Of a stretch of 37,981 bases of DNA, positions 15,687-23,160 are shown piece by piece. The notes below the pieces were generated by a model. The model was not told the DNA's origin. It searched no databases and was given only the letters and a program-made list of their open reading frames with translations. The stretch is taken from the IMG/VR virus record IMGVR_UViG_3300030294_000096, positions 1 through 37,981 of that record. One strand, written 5' to 3'. Numbering within the stretch: the first letter of the stretch is position 1; each line of letters begins with the position of its first letter. This DNA comes from a virus. Position numbers and translations under genes: made by a program.

Positions 15687-15703
15687 AAATCTCTCATTTT
15701 TTT
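15673..15703. terminator. Bidirectional hairpin terminator
   Basis: AGAGAGATT and AATCTCTC pair around AAA, followed by ATTTTTTT. It sits between convergent genes ending at 15686 and 15702. Confidence 0.83.
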
Positions 15704-15923
15704 ATAATGCTCCTGATGTCCTCATATCATCTTCTAATTTTAAAACTCTTTCTTCAAGAGCTTCTTTTTTATCTTTCCACATGTAAGCTACGTTATTGTA
15801 GAATTCTAACCTCCATAATCTATTTGAATATTTCCATTCTGAATGACGTTTTAATCTGTCAATTAATGAATAATATTCAGGACTATAAGTTTGTGAGACG
15901 TTTTGAGTTGAGTCGTTTCTCAT
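15702..15923 (-). CDS. Small hypothetical protein
   Basis: The protein has 73 residues, rich in Arg, Lys, Trp and Tyr. YYSLIDRLKRHSEWKYSNRL and EALEERVLKLEDDM predict two helices, the second amphipathic. It is the last gene of the minus-strand unit 16577-15702. The opposite strand also has an open frame of similar length, but its composition is atypical. Confidence 0.72.
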   Translation of the reverse strand: MRNDSTQNVSQTYSPEYYSLIDRLKRHSEWKYSNRLWRLEFYNNVAYMWKDKKEALEERVLKLEDDMRTSGAL

Positions 15924-15928
15924 GATTA

Positions 15929-16186
15929 TTATTTAGTTACTCTTACAATAGTAAATTTTTCAGAAAAATCACCATTATCATGCTTTGTTTTTTCAACTTG
16001 AAATTCTCCTTTATTTAAAGAATTTAAGTATTTAGAAAAATTTGATTCTTCTCCTTTTGAATTTTTTCCTGAATAACCTATACAGTTAAATTCTTTTATT
16101 TCTTCTTCTGTGAGAAAATTTAATTTATCATAAAAAGATGATAAATATCCACTATTTGTTACTATGTTATGAATTTCTATAGCCAT
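15929..16186 (-). CDS. Small hypothetical protein
   Basis: The protein has 85 residues starting MAIEIHNIVTNSGYL. I chose the ATG at 16186, 4 bases after the upstream stop, in place of a farther one at 16234 that would overlap the upstream gene by 44 bases. The C-terminal part is a predicted sheet (GEFQVEKTKHDN then FSEKFTIVRVTK). No family is recognised. Confidence 0.72.
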   Translation of the reverse strand: MAIEIHNIVTNSGYLSSFYDKLNFLTEEEIKEFNCIGYSGKNSKGEESNFSKYLNSLNKGEFQVEKTKHDNGDFSEKFTIVRVTK

Positions 16187-16190
16187 AATA

Positions 16191-16577
16191 TTAATTAATT
16201 TCACATATTTGTAATTCTGAATTAACTTTTTCAACGAAAATTAATATTTTTTCTACAACTTTTTCTATTGATTTGACTGTACATTTTCTGAATTTAGAAT
16301 TTAATCTATCTCTACTTGATGAATTTTTTTGATGTAAAGAACATTCAAATACTTCTACTTCACCAGATTGTTCAATACAAAATCTCAAATAGTTTGAATT
16401 TTGAATATAGCCATAATGCCAATTTTCTTTTTTATCAAAAGATAAAGTCAACATAATAGTATCTTTACCAATGCTAGCCTTTGATACATCAAGATACTCT
16501 ACTTTGCCAGTTAGTTCATTACGTAAAAATTCAATTGCATCTACTCTTAATAAATTTTCAATATTGAAGATTCTCAT
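16191..16577 (-). CDS. Hypothetical protein
   Basis: The protein has 128 residues. Predicted strands in the first two thirds (KDTIMLTLSFD, NYLRFCIEQSGEVEVFEC) are followed by an amphipathic C-terminal helix (SIEKVVEKILIFVEKV). It has its own TACTTTTG promoter element. The function is unknown. Confidence 0.76.
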   Translation of the reverse strand: MRIFNIENLLRVDAIEFLRNELTGKVEYLDVSKASIGKDTIMLTLSFDKKENWHYGYIQNSNYLRFCIEQSGEVEVFECSLHQKNSSSRDRLNSKFRKCTVKSIEKVVEKILIFVEKVNSELQICEIN

Positions 16578-16610
16578 ATATTTATAACTTTAAATGATTA
16601 ATTTATAATA

Positions 16611-16618
16611 CAAAAGTA
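16611..16618 (-). promoter_or_regulatory. Bacteroidota-type -7 element
   Basis: The minus strand reads TACTTTTG (TAnnTTTG), about 34 bases before the gene starting at 16577. The -33 region is T-rich but not exact. Confidence 0.6.
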
Positions 16619-16671
16619 CAAATAATTAGTCACATATGGAAAAAACATAAAAAGTTTTAATATTTTTTATA

Positions 16672-16998
16672 CTATTCTTCTATTATATTACCTAATTTAT
16701 CTAACTTAGTCTTTCTTACATACTGAACACATTCATCATAATATTTTTTACAATCTCTATTATAAAAAGTTTCTACATTCTGCCGTCCTTTCTCATTTGC
16801 TTCTTTAACAACATCTTTTAAGCATTCTTCACAACAGTATGACCACAATGTACTCATTCTAGTATCATCACCAAGAAAAACTGAAAATTCTTGTTTATGA
16901 GTTTTGCAGTTGTTACATAATATTGAACTTGTTCCTGAATATCCTACTATAACATGACTAAATAGTTTATAATATTCATTTTTATCTGGTTTTTTCAT
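16672..16998 (-). CDS. Small cysteine-rich putative zinc-binding protein
   Basis: The protein has 108 residues and starts MKKPDKNEYYK. ILCNNCKTHK and, about 35 residues later, YCCEECLKDV give CxxC pairs likely to hold one zinc ion. I preferred the ATG at 16998, which follows the upstream stop by one base; an earlier in-frame ATG at 17055 would overlap the upstream gene by 56 bases and add a sequence unlike the rest. The role is unknown. Confidence 0.78.
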   Translation of the reverse strand: MKKPDKNEYYKLFSHVIVGYSGTSSILCNNCKTHKQEFSVFLGDDTRMSTLWSYCCEECLKDVVKEANEKGRQNVETFYNRDCKKYYDECVQYVRKTKLDKLGNIIEE

Positions 16999-16999
16999 A

Positions 17000-17416
17000 T
17001 TATAATATAAATCCAAATTTGATACCAATTCCTGTGCTATTAGTATAAAATACACTAGTAATCAATGTATTTTCATAAATATATCCTATCTCTGCTCCTC
17101 CACTAAATAATTGTTTATTACTTACTAATTTAATATCATTTTGAGGTGTTGCACACATACCAGCTAACCCCATAATATAAAAATTAGAATCAAAAACATA
17201 ACCTATTCCATAATTAAAATAATCTGGTAGTCTATCATCAACTGGTAATGATATGCTTAAACATTGATAAATTGATTTTTCAGAAATATATCCAAAATCT
17301 ACACCAACTGATTTGCTAGAGTATGATAATTTTGTGATTAACTTAGTCTGATCATTTTGTGAAAACATTGAAATTGATATAAATAACAATACAATGATTA
17401 ATTTAAAGTTTTTCAT
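17000..17416 (-). CDS. Secreted or outer-membrane small beta-barrel protein
   Basis: The protein has 138 residues. The signal peptide MKNFKLIIVLLFISISMFSQ is of the kind common in flavobacteria, with cleavage likely near SQN. The mature part has alternating aromatic-rich strands (GVDFGYISEKSIYQCLSISL, GYVFDSNFYIMGLAG, GAEIGYIYENTLITSVFY, GIGIKFGFIL) and ends in an aromatic-hydrophobic tail, as outer-membrane barrels do. In a phage it could change the host surface, for example to block superinfection. It overlaps both neighbours' ends closely. Confidence 0.83.
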   Translation of the reverse strand: MKNFKLIIVLLFISISMFSQNDQTKLITKLSYSSKSVGVDFGYISEKSIYQCLSISLPVDDRLPDYFNYGIGYVFDSNFYIMGLAGMCATPQNDIKLVSNKQLFSGGAEIGYIYENTLITSVFYTNSTGIGIKFGFIL

Positions 17417-17709
17417 AATTTATTTAATTTATTTAATTTTTTCCTTCTCAAAAATTGCTCAATTTTCATATCAAGAAGTTGTTTACTAACAAAATAACTA
17501 CCTCTTCCTGCGGTATAATCACACTGATCAAGCCATAATTCAAATGATATTCCGTCATCTTCAATATTTTCATGAATAATACTAGAATATTTTCCAAATT
17601 GACCAGATTTATTTAAAATTTCAGTAGCCAATTCTAAATATTGTTCTGTAATAGAATCAGCTTTAATTATTAATTTTGATCTTTTTTCAAATGTTTCGTC
17701 GTAGTTCAT
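17413..17709 (-). CDS. Small hypothetical protein
   Basis: The protein has 98 residues. The first half is helical (SITEQYLELATEILNKSGQF); the second half has a basic end RRKKLNKLNKL. It overlaps both flanking genes by 4 bases. No domain is recognised. Confidence 0.72.
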   Translation of the reverse strand: MNYDETFEKRSKLIIKADSITEQYLELATEILNKSGQFGKYSSIIHENIEDDGISFELWLDQCDYTAGRGSYFVSKQLLDMKIEQFLRRKKLNKLNKL

Positions 17710-18041
17710 TGAATTTCATCTTTTAACCAATTTAAAAAATCTTCTTCATTTGAAAAAGACAAAATAGAATCTTCATCATATGGAAATTCACACATAACAC
17801 TTGAACCAGATGTATTTTTTTCTATTTTTATATTATCTGATGTGAAAATAATTTTGACTTGAGTAGTTTCTCCTTCTTCATAATCAGTCCAACCATAAGT
17901 TGCTTCAATAATATTATCAAAAGTTACATCATAATCTAATATTGGTCCAGTTTCACTACCATTACTATAATGTTCAGAATTTATTTTTTCTTCTTTATCA
18001 AATAAAGCAATAGCATTTAACATTACATCTGTTACATTCAT
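17706..18041 (-). CDS. Hypothetical acidic protein
   Basis: The protein has 111 residues and is acidic. A predicted sheet runs through TTQVKIIFTSDNIKIEKN, and the C-terminal helix is EDFLNWLKDEI. It is the first gene of the unit transcribed leftwards from the TATCTTTG element at 18073. Confidence 0.75.
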   Translation of the reverse strand: MNVTDVMLNAIALFDKEEKINSEHYSNGSETGPILDYDVTFDNIIEATYGWTDYEEGETTQVKIIFTSDNIKIEKNTSGSSVMCEFPYDEDSILSFSNEEDFLNWLKDEIQ

Positions 18042-18072
18042 AATATTTATATTATTAGAGATTATTAGAATG

Positions 18073-18080
18073 CAAAGATA
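18073..18080 (-). promoter_or_regulatory. Bacteroidota-type -7 element
   Basis: The minus strand reads TATCTTTG, about 32 bases upstream of the gene starting at 18041. It drives the unit 18041-16672. Confidence 0.6.
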
Positions 18081-18161
18081 CTAAATATAATTCGAATAAA
18101 AAAATATTATTTGTTTTTTTAAATTTTATTTTTAATGATTATATTTAATATATATAGTCAT

Positions 18162-18512
18162 ATGAAATACTTAAAAACATTTGAATCATTATTATATAGT
18201 GATTATAAGGCTGGAGATTACGTACTACTTGATTTAATTAAAATAAAATCTAATAACAAAGATAATGATTATGAAATGGATGAAGTTGATGAATATGGCA
18301 ATTCTATACCAATTGATGAATTTGCATTAATAAAGGATAAGACTGTTGAATTAAATAATGGACTTTATTTATATAGTGTAACTTTTTATAATTATAATAA
18401 TGAAAAAAATGATTCTTATGGTGTTGAGTCAGATGAAATAATAAGAAAGCTAAATACAAATGAGATAGAAGAGTTCAACAGAAAAAAAGAAGCATTGAAA
18501 TACAACATATGA
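18162..18512 (+). CDS. Tagged GDYVL barrel-like cassette protein
   Basis: The protein has 116 residues. I chose the ATG at 18162 because it gives the tag MKYLKTFESLL; a longer in-frame start at 18135 would add an atypical leader. KAGDYVLLDLIKI follows at residues 17-29. It ends ALKYNI. It is the first gene of the overlapping chain to 21071. TTTAATATATATAG lies only 5 bases before the start, so the message might be nearly leaderless. Confidence 0.83.
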   Translation: MKYLKTFESLLYSDYKAGDYVLLDLIKIKSNNKDNDYEMDEVDEYGNSIPIDEFALIKDKTVELNNGLYLYSVTFYNYNNEKNDSYGVESDEIIRKLNTNEIEEFNRKKEALKYNI

Positions 18513-18943
18513 AATATTTAAAAAAATTTGAAAATAGATTAACTAACGTATTTAAATCTAAAGATGTAGATATGTGGGATGAATATATAGAAACTGAGTT
18601 AGAAACCGAATATGGATATAATAAACTCATTGGGGCTGTACATGCTGGAAATCTTAAAAGATTTGAATATTTATTACCAATATATAAAAATAAAATAAAT
18701 AATATTTATGATGGAAAGAATGTATTAATTGAGGTTATAATACGAGATATTGATTTATATGAAAAAAAGAAAATGATTGAATTATTATTGGATAATGGAG
18801 TTAATTATAAGCTCGAGTTTGGAGGTGATACATTTTATGATTTGATTACTAATGATAAATTAAAAAAATGGTTTGACGATAAATATCCAGATATAGTAAA
18901 AGAGCTTAATTTATATAAAAATACAAATAAATATAATTTATGA
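18509..18943 (+). CDS. Tagged, degenerate ankyrin-type cassette protein
   Basis: The protein has 144 residues, MKYLKKFENRL to NTNKYNL. LIGAVHAGNLKRFEYLLPIY, then MIELLLDNGVNYKLEFGG, has ankyrin spacing without the full consensus. WFDDKYPDIVKELNLYKN corresponds to the KYPxxYKEYL end region of the other ankyrin cassettes, supporting a common origin. Confidence 0.82.
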   Translation: MKYLKKFENRLTNVFKSKDVDMWDEYIETELETEYGYNKLIGAVHAGNLKRFEYLLPIYKNKINNIYDGKNVLIEVIIRDIDLYEKKKMIELLLDNGVNYKLEFGGDTFYDLITNDKLKKWFDDKYPDIVKELNLYKNTNKYNL

Positions 18944-19254
18944 AATATATAAAAACATTTGAAAAATTAGATAGAAAAATAAAAAAAGGAGATTATGCTA
19001 TAATCGATTTTAAAACAACTAATCCTGGAGTTACAGAATTTTTTCAAAATAATATTAGTAAAATTATCGAAGTAAGAGGAATATGGATTAAATTTGGTTA
19101 TAAATATGTACCAGAAGAAATCAAGGAATATTTTTATAAATCTAGAGTATATTATATATATCAAATAGAGTTAAACTTAGAAGATGTTTACTCTTATGCT
19201 ATCTCAAAAGAAAAATTAGAATTAGAATTATCAACAAAAAAATTCAACATATGA
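18940..19254 (+). CDS. Tagged GDYV barrel-like cassette protein
   Basis: The protein has 104 residues. The tag MKYIKTFEKLD is followed by KIKKGDYAIIDF, NISKIIEVRGIWIKFGY and KYVPEEIKEYF, matching the motif order of the genes at 7429-8748. It ends STKKFNI. Confidence 0.84.
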   Translation: MKYIKTFEKLDRKIKKGDYAIIDFKTTNPGVTEFFQNNISKIIEVRGIWIKFGYKYVPEEIKEYFYKSRVYYIYQIELNLEDVYSYAISKEKLELELSTKKFNI

Positions 19255-19829
19255 AATATATAAAAACATTTGAATTATCAACTTTTTATGATGAAAAAGA
19301 TATATTTTGGTATATCCATAATATTAATTTACCTAAAATTAAAGAATTAGTATCTGAAATACCTAATATTAATCTTAATATTAAAGATAGTACTGGTGAA
19401 ACACCTTTGCTTCAGTCAGTTAGGTTTAGTTTATATAACGTGTTTAAATTTTTGATAGAATCAGGAGCAGATGTAAATTGTACATGTACTAATGGAGTCA
19501 CTCCATTGATGATAGCAGCAAGAAATAAAAAAGAAGAATTTGTTCAAGATTTAATAGATGCTCACGCAGATTTGAATATTAAAAATGATGACGGCGAAAC
19601 TGCATTAATTATGATTTCTAGCTACACAGATAAAAAGGCTTTTAAAATAATTGAAAACTTAATTGAAAGTGGTGCAGATTGGAATATATCTGATAATTAT
19701 AATAATACTTTTTTGATGCATTTACAACCTGCATATATGAAAAAAATAATAGAAAAATATCCAGATAAATATGAAGAATTTATTAAAGAATATAATTTTA
19801 AAAATGATATAAAAAAATTCAATTTATGA
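19251..19829 (+). CDS. Tagged ankyrin-repeat cassette protein (long)
   Basis: The protein has 192 residues, MKYIKTFELS to IKKFNL. Four ankyrin repeats run from about residue 25 to 155, for example GETPLLQSVRFSLYNVFKFL, then SGADVNCTCTNGVTPLMIAA, then AHADLNIKNDDGETALIMIS and SGADWNISDN. The end FIKEYNFKNDIKKFNL is almost the same as that of the non-ankyrin gene at 21074 (FIKDHNFKKDIKKFNL), evidence of end exchange. Confidence 0.92.
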   Translation: MKYIKTFELSTFYDEKDIFWYIHNINLPKIKELVSEIPNINLNIKDSTGETPLLQSVRFSLYNVFKFLIESGADVNCTCTNGVTPLMIAARNKKEEFVQDLIDAHADLNIKNDDGETALIMISSYTDKKAFKIIENLIESGADWNISDNYNNTFLMHLQPAYMKKIIEKYPDKYEEFIKEYNFKNDIKKFNL

Positions 19830-20227
19830 AATATATAAAAAAATTTGAAAGTGAAATATCAGATGATGAGAAAGCTATTTTGGATAGTCAAAAAGCGGAA
19901 GATAATTATCTTAGACAAAGATATAAAGATATGAAGAAATATTTATTTTTTAAAGATAGAACGGGTAATATAGATAATGGAACATATTTTATATTAGAAA
20001 AAGATAGAATGGAAGCAGTATATGATCACACTAACCTTTTTATTGTGACTAACAAATTATATACATATAATTTGAACACAGATAAATTGAAAAATGAAAA
20101 AAGAAAAGATAAGCATTACAATTTAAATAAATATAAACTTGGTTATATAATGACAGATTCAGATAATTTACAGGATTTATTAGATTATATACCTGCTCTA
20201 AAACACACAAATAAATTTAATCTATGA
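19826..20227 (+). CDS. Tagged cassette protein, unknown core
   Basis: The protein has 133 residues, MKYIKKFESE to HTNKFNL. It is basic in the middle (KNEKRKDKHYNLNKYK), with a predicted short sheet (NGTYFILEKDRMEAVYD). No domain is recognised. It has 4-base overlaps at both ends. Confidence 0.8.
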   Translation: MKYIKKFESEISDDEKAILDSQKAEDNYLRQRYKDMKKYLFFKDRTGNIDNGTYFILEKDRMEAVYDHTNLFIVTNKLYTYNLNTDKLKNEKRKDKHYNLNKYKLGYIMTDSDNLQDLLDYIPALKHTNKFNL

Positions 20228-20697
20228 AACACATTAAAACGTTTGAAAATGCATTCACTGACATATTTAAAAAAAGGAAGAAATTACCTCACGAAGTTAT
20301 TAATTTTGGTGATGTATTAACTAAATTTATAGAGAAAAATATTGATATGGAATGGGATGTTTATTCAAATACATATGAAAGTAGTAATAAAAAATATTAT
20401 GATGTTGTAAGAATTTTTATTGACCCACATGATATAGATGATGCTGCTGAAGTTTTGGAATTGCATTATAATTATGATAGAAATTCTATTTTATATTGTT
20501 ACCATCCAATAATGAATTTTATGGAAGATATTAAAGACTATTTAGGAAATATTGTAAAGAATAGTTCTATTGAAGATGTTTCATCTGCTGGAGATAATAG
20601 ATATTGGATACCACTAGATAAATTACCTGAAATAATAAATAAAATAAATAGCTCTGATTTTGATTATTATAAGTCGACAAAAAAATTTAACATATGA
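20224..20697 (+). CDS. Tagged cassette protein, unknown core
   Basis: The protein has 157 residues, MKHIKTFENAF to STKKFNI. The alpha/beta core contains DVVRIFIDPHDIDDAAEVLE and a final segment RYWIPLDKLPEIINKI. It is not recognised. It is coupled to both neighbours through ATGA overlaps. Confidence 0.8.
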   Translation: MKHIKTFENAFTDIFKKRKKLPHEVINFGDVLTKFIEKNIDMEWDVYSNTYESSNKKYYDVVRIFIDPHDIDDAAEVLELHYNYDRNSILYCYHPIMNFMEDIKDYLGNIVKNSSIEDVSSAGDNRYWIPLDKLPEIINKINSSDFDYYKSTKKFNI

Positions 20698-21071
20698 AAT
20701 ATATAAAAAAATTTGAACGTAAAAAGAATGAATTTTATACAATTAAAAATGAATTAATTAATGCTGTATATCATGGTAATTATTCTAAAACTAAAAAATT
20801 ATTAGATTCTGGCTTTGATGTTAATAGTAATATAGATGGAAGAAATTCTGCATTATTATATGCTTCTTATAAAGGAGAATGGAATATTTTATTTCTAATA
20901 TTAAAATATAATCCTGATTGGTACATAAAAGATATTTCAAAATATGATTTTATTGACTATATAAATGATCATATAGATGGAGATAAAGTAATAGAAAAAA
21001 TAACAAAAAAATATCCTGTTAAATACAATGAGTATTTAATGATAAAAAAATCAGAAAAATTTAATTTATAA
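20694..21071 (+). CDS. Tagged ankyrin-repeat cassette protein (short)
   Basis: The protein has 125 residues, MKYIKKFERKK to SEKFNL. Repeats: ELINAVYHGNYSKTKKLLDS, then GFDVNSNIDGRNSALLYASY. It shares with other ankyrin cassettes an end module KKYPVKYNEYLM. It closes the chain of overlapping cassettes; the next start is 2 bases beyond its stop. Confidence 0.88.
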   Translation: MKYIKKFERKKNEFYTIKNELINAVYHGNYSKTKKLLDSGFDVNSNIDGRNSALLYASYKGEWNILFLILKYNPDWYIKDISKYDFIDYINDHIDGDKVIEKITKKYPVKYNEYLMIKKSEKFNL

Positions 21072-21073
21072 AT

Positions 21074-21379
21074 ATGAAAGTAGAAAAATTTAATGAGCAT
21101 AATTTTACAACATTTGATGATGATATTGTATATGCAGGTAAATCTAAATACCCAGTAGGCACCAAAATTAAATTTAAAGATGATGGTGAGTATTTAACTG
21201 GTACTTTGACACATCCATTTGGTTATGGTGATGTTGGTGTATTCTTAGATGAAAAAGGTAAATATAAATATGATAGGGTATCACTAAAAAACAATGAATA
21301 TACAGTAATTGATGATGATGTTGATAAATTCATTAAAGATCACAATTTCAAAAAAGATATAAAAAAATTCAATTTATAA
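21074..21379 (+). CDS. Tagged cassette protein, MKVEKFNE variant
   Basis: The protein has 101 residues starting MKVEKFNEH. The core PVGTKIKFKDDGEYLTGTLT, then GVFLDEKGKYKYDRVSLKNN, predicts a small SH3-like barrel. The end IKDHNFKKDIKKFNL is shared with the ankyrin gene at 19251. The stop codon lies inside a hairpin that is repeated immediately downstream. Confidence 0.82.
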   Translation: MKVEKFNEHNFTTFDDDIVYAGKSKYPVGTKIKFKDDGEYLTGTLTHPFGYGDVGVFLDEKGKYKYDRVSLKNNEYTVIDDDVDKFIKDHNFKKDIKKFNL

Positions 21380-21425
21380 GTGAAATAGCTTATAACTTAT
21401 GTTTATAAGTGAAATAGCTTATAAC
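21374..21425 (+). repeat. Tandem hairpin repeat at a gene end
   Basis: Two identical 23-base copies (21374-21396 and 21403-21425), each with stem TTATAAG / CTTATAA and loop TGAAATAG. The first overlaps the stop of the gene at 21074. They directly precede a terminator and may be mRNA-stabilising or processing hairpins. Confidence 0.75.
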
Positions 21426-21426
21426 G

Positions 21427-21467
21427 AAAAAATCCTATCTAATTTTTCAATTAGATAGGATTTTTTT
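21427..21467. terminator. Bidirectional hairpin terminator
   Basis: AAAAAATCCTATCTAA and TTAGATAGGATTTTTT pair around TTTTTCAA. It ends the plus-strand cassette chain and, read leftwards, the minus-strand RNA at 21470-21757. Confidence 0.88.
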
Positions 21468-21469
21468 TA

Positions 21470-21757
21470 ATATTGCTTGAGAATACAGCATTATAGAGAA
21501 GAACTTTAGAAACTATTATTTTTTTCTCACTAACATTTGAATTAGTATTCTTCTAATACAATCTAAGAAATAATTAAACTTCTTTTGTTGTTAGATAGTT
21601 CGGTAAAATGATAAAAAATAATTAAATTCATTAAATTTTAATTAATATTTTACTTTTTTTTCTTCATTCATAGAGGATCTAATGGATTTACTCTCCTGAA
21701 GCGTTAATTTGGGTGAACTCAACCCTATTTTAATATTTTTTTATTAAAAATAAATAA
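21470..21757 (-). ncRNA. Structured noncoding RNA, short relative of the large RNA
   Basis: No substantial open frame is seen. Read leftwards it ends at the terminator at 21427-21467. Its last ~135 bases (21472-21606) align by eye with 21808-21957 of the large RNA. Shared blocks on the plus strand are GCTTGAG/GGCTGAG, TTATAnAGAAGAA, a stem ACTAA-loop-TTAGT, and CTTTTGTTGTTA. The 5' part contains GGAGAGTAAATCC and GGGTTGAG-TTCACCC pairs. It is probably a truncated or divergent copy. Confidence 0.5.
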
Positions 21758-21762
21758 ATGAA

Positions 21763-21800
21763 AAAAAACACTACTTAATATTGAATTAAGTAGTGTTTTT
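21763..21800. terminator. Hairpin terminator of the large RNA
   Basis: AAAACACTACTTAAT and ATTAAGTAGTGTTTTT form a long stem. Read on the minus strand it follows the 3' end of the large RNA (21802-22716). The symmetric A/T flanks make it bidirectional. Confidence 0.85.
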
Positions 21801-21801
21801 A

Positions 21802-22716
21802 TTTGTAATAGGCTGAGAAATATACCTTATACAGAAGAATCTTAAAAAGTTATTATTGTTTCTACTTTCTTTCCACTAATATTGGTTTCCCTAACATTAG
21901 TAATTCTCAATGACAGTCAATTAGATTAACTAATCCTTTTGTTGTTAATTACTCTCTCAGTACTTATTACCTATCTAGGTTGCCACCCAAACTCAATCTT
22001 GCTACAGATTTAAGGAATTTTTCTGAAAATCATGTCAAACTTGGGGTTCTTCACGGCTACGACGATTTTCATCTCATAACTAGTAGTCACCTTTCATCAA
22101 CAACAGTCGAACACTTTTCCTTTATTTGTTTTATTTTAATTGTGCATTAAATTTGCAATTTAAAGTTTGTTTTGTGGATAATGAAAGTAGTGGTTCGACA
22201 ACCAGCGTCTCCATCTTTTGAACGGAAATATACTAAACTACTCTCTGAGATATCCCTATCTCCATATTTTAAGTCAACTAAGATACTCTCATAGCACTTG
22301 GTAATGCTAAGGTAACCTTAATAACAGCACCACCTGTACATTGTATTACAATCTAATATTACCTTTCGGTTTTAAGCTAACTCTCATAATGGACAACGCA
22401 ATTATACAACTGGAAATCGTATTTCTTGCAATAATCCTTCAGGTTATTCTTATTGATGTTCCCATCTCACTTAGACTACCCACATAGCCTTTGCATTAAA
22501 CCACTTTCTCTACAGTGTTACCCTCGATAATTAAGGTTTAATGATATCCTGATTGTCTGCTCAAACACTAAATAATGTATTAATAACAAATTAACTAACT
22601 ATTAACTATTCATATTAATGAGTATGTGAAGAATCTTACCGAAGCAAAATCAATTACACACAAAAAAATGTGTCAAATTAATAATTGTTGTATCTGTTGA
22701 TTAATAAATAATTTAA
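21802..22716 (-). ncRNA. Large ornate noncoding RNA candidate (about 0.9 kb)
   Basis: This 0.9-kb block has no long open frame on either strand, higher GC than its surroundings and many local inverted repeats. Near the 3' end CTGAGA (minus, about 21956) can pair with TCTCAG (about 21812), closing a multibranch domain. Inside it GTAATT/AATTAC, ACTAAT/ATTAGT and ATTAG/CTAAT stems are nested. It has a candidate -7 element TATATTTG (minus, 22722-22729) at its 5' side and a strong terminator at its 3' side. Size, phage context and a nearby tRNA-like element recall the GOLLD and ROOL RNA classes, but I cannot match their consensus from memory. Confidence 0.55.
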
Positions 22717-22721
22717 TGTCG

Positions 22722-22729
22722 CAAATATA
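22722..22729 (-). promoter_or_regulatory. Candidate -7 element for the large RNA
   Basis: The minus strand reads TATATTTG. No TTTG is seen at 18-20 bases upstream, so the promoter is uncertain, but a start near 22716 would give a transcript reaching the terminator at 21763-21800. Confidence 0.4.
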
Positions 22730-22986
22730 TAGAAACAACTACATATTCACTTTATCCTACTTTCGTAGTTTATTTAATGACTACAGACAGCCAAATATTT
22801 TCAATTTTTACAAAGAACGCTTTTAATAAAAAACAAACATTTAGATTGTAGTAAAAATTTATACTATCACTTCTTAACTAAAAGAAGTTAGTTCTAATAA
22901 AAGGAATTAACCTTTTAAACTTGTAAATTAACCATTTTCATAGTTATATATACTAATCAATCTAAATGTGTTGTTTCTTGTTGTTT
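22730..22986. other. Gene-free spacer with small inverted repeats
   Basis: No gene is visible. CTTCTTAACTAAAAGAAG (22871-22888) and GGAATTAACC-rich sequence suggest weak hairpins. A degenerate relic of the 62-base repeat (TCTAAATGTGTTG) lies near 22961. It might be the tail of the transcript from the promoter at 23698. Confidence 0.4.
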
Positions 22987-23002
22987 CAAGTACGTTTACT
23001 TG
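22987..23002. promoter_or_regulatory. Palindrome CAAGTA-N4-TACTTG, copy 1
   Basis: CAAGTA CGTT TACTTG is a perfect 6-base inverted repeat. It lies at the left end of the RNA unit transcribed from 23698. Four copies recur, each at the boundary between units. In the minus direction A residues, not T, follow it, so it is either an operator or a processing hairpin. Confidence 0.6.
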
Positions 23003-23014
23003 AAAAATGACACA

Positions 23015-23160
23015 AATCTATTTCAGTCCATTTTTTTCTTTTCAGAACTTTTTTCAGTGGAACAATAAACATTTGGTATGTTCATTATATTTACTGTTAT
23101 AATATAAATCCTTAAATTTGTATTACATTTGCAACATTTACTTCTGTAATATTAATCGTA
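23015..23160 (-). repeat. R3 repeat, copy 1 (divergent)
   Basis: Shared with copies 2 and 3 are CATTTACTTCTGTAATATTAA, a TTCATTATATTTACTGTTAT segment and a CTTTTCAGAAC segment (plus strand), within a gene-free stretch. It lies between the palindrome at 22987 and the R1 array. Confidence 0.5.

Larger units (their letters stand above)
18490..20725 (+). repeat. Conserved cassette junctions, cluster 2
   Basis: Six junctions (around 18511, 18942, 19253, 19828, 20226 and 20696) carry the same AAATTTAAC/TTATGAAATATATAAAA pattern, with small variants such as AAATACAACATATGAAATA at the first. They would serve as short homologies for recombination. Confidence 0.83.

Noticed and set aside
21802-22716. 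Ribosomal RNA, tmRNA or RNase P RNA
   Set aside because: I find none of the universally conserved segments of these RNAs on either strand, such as a tmRNA tRNA-like end with tag frame or the RNase P core motifs.
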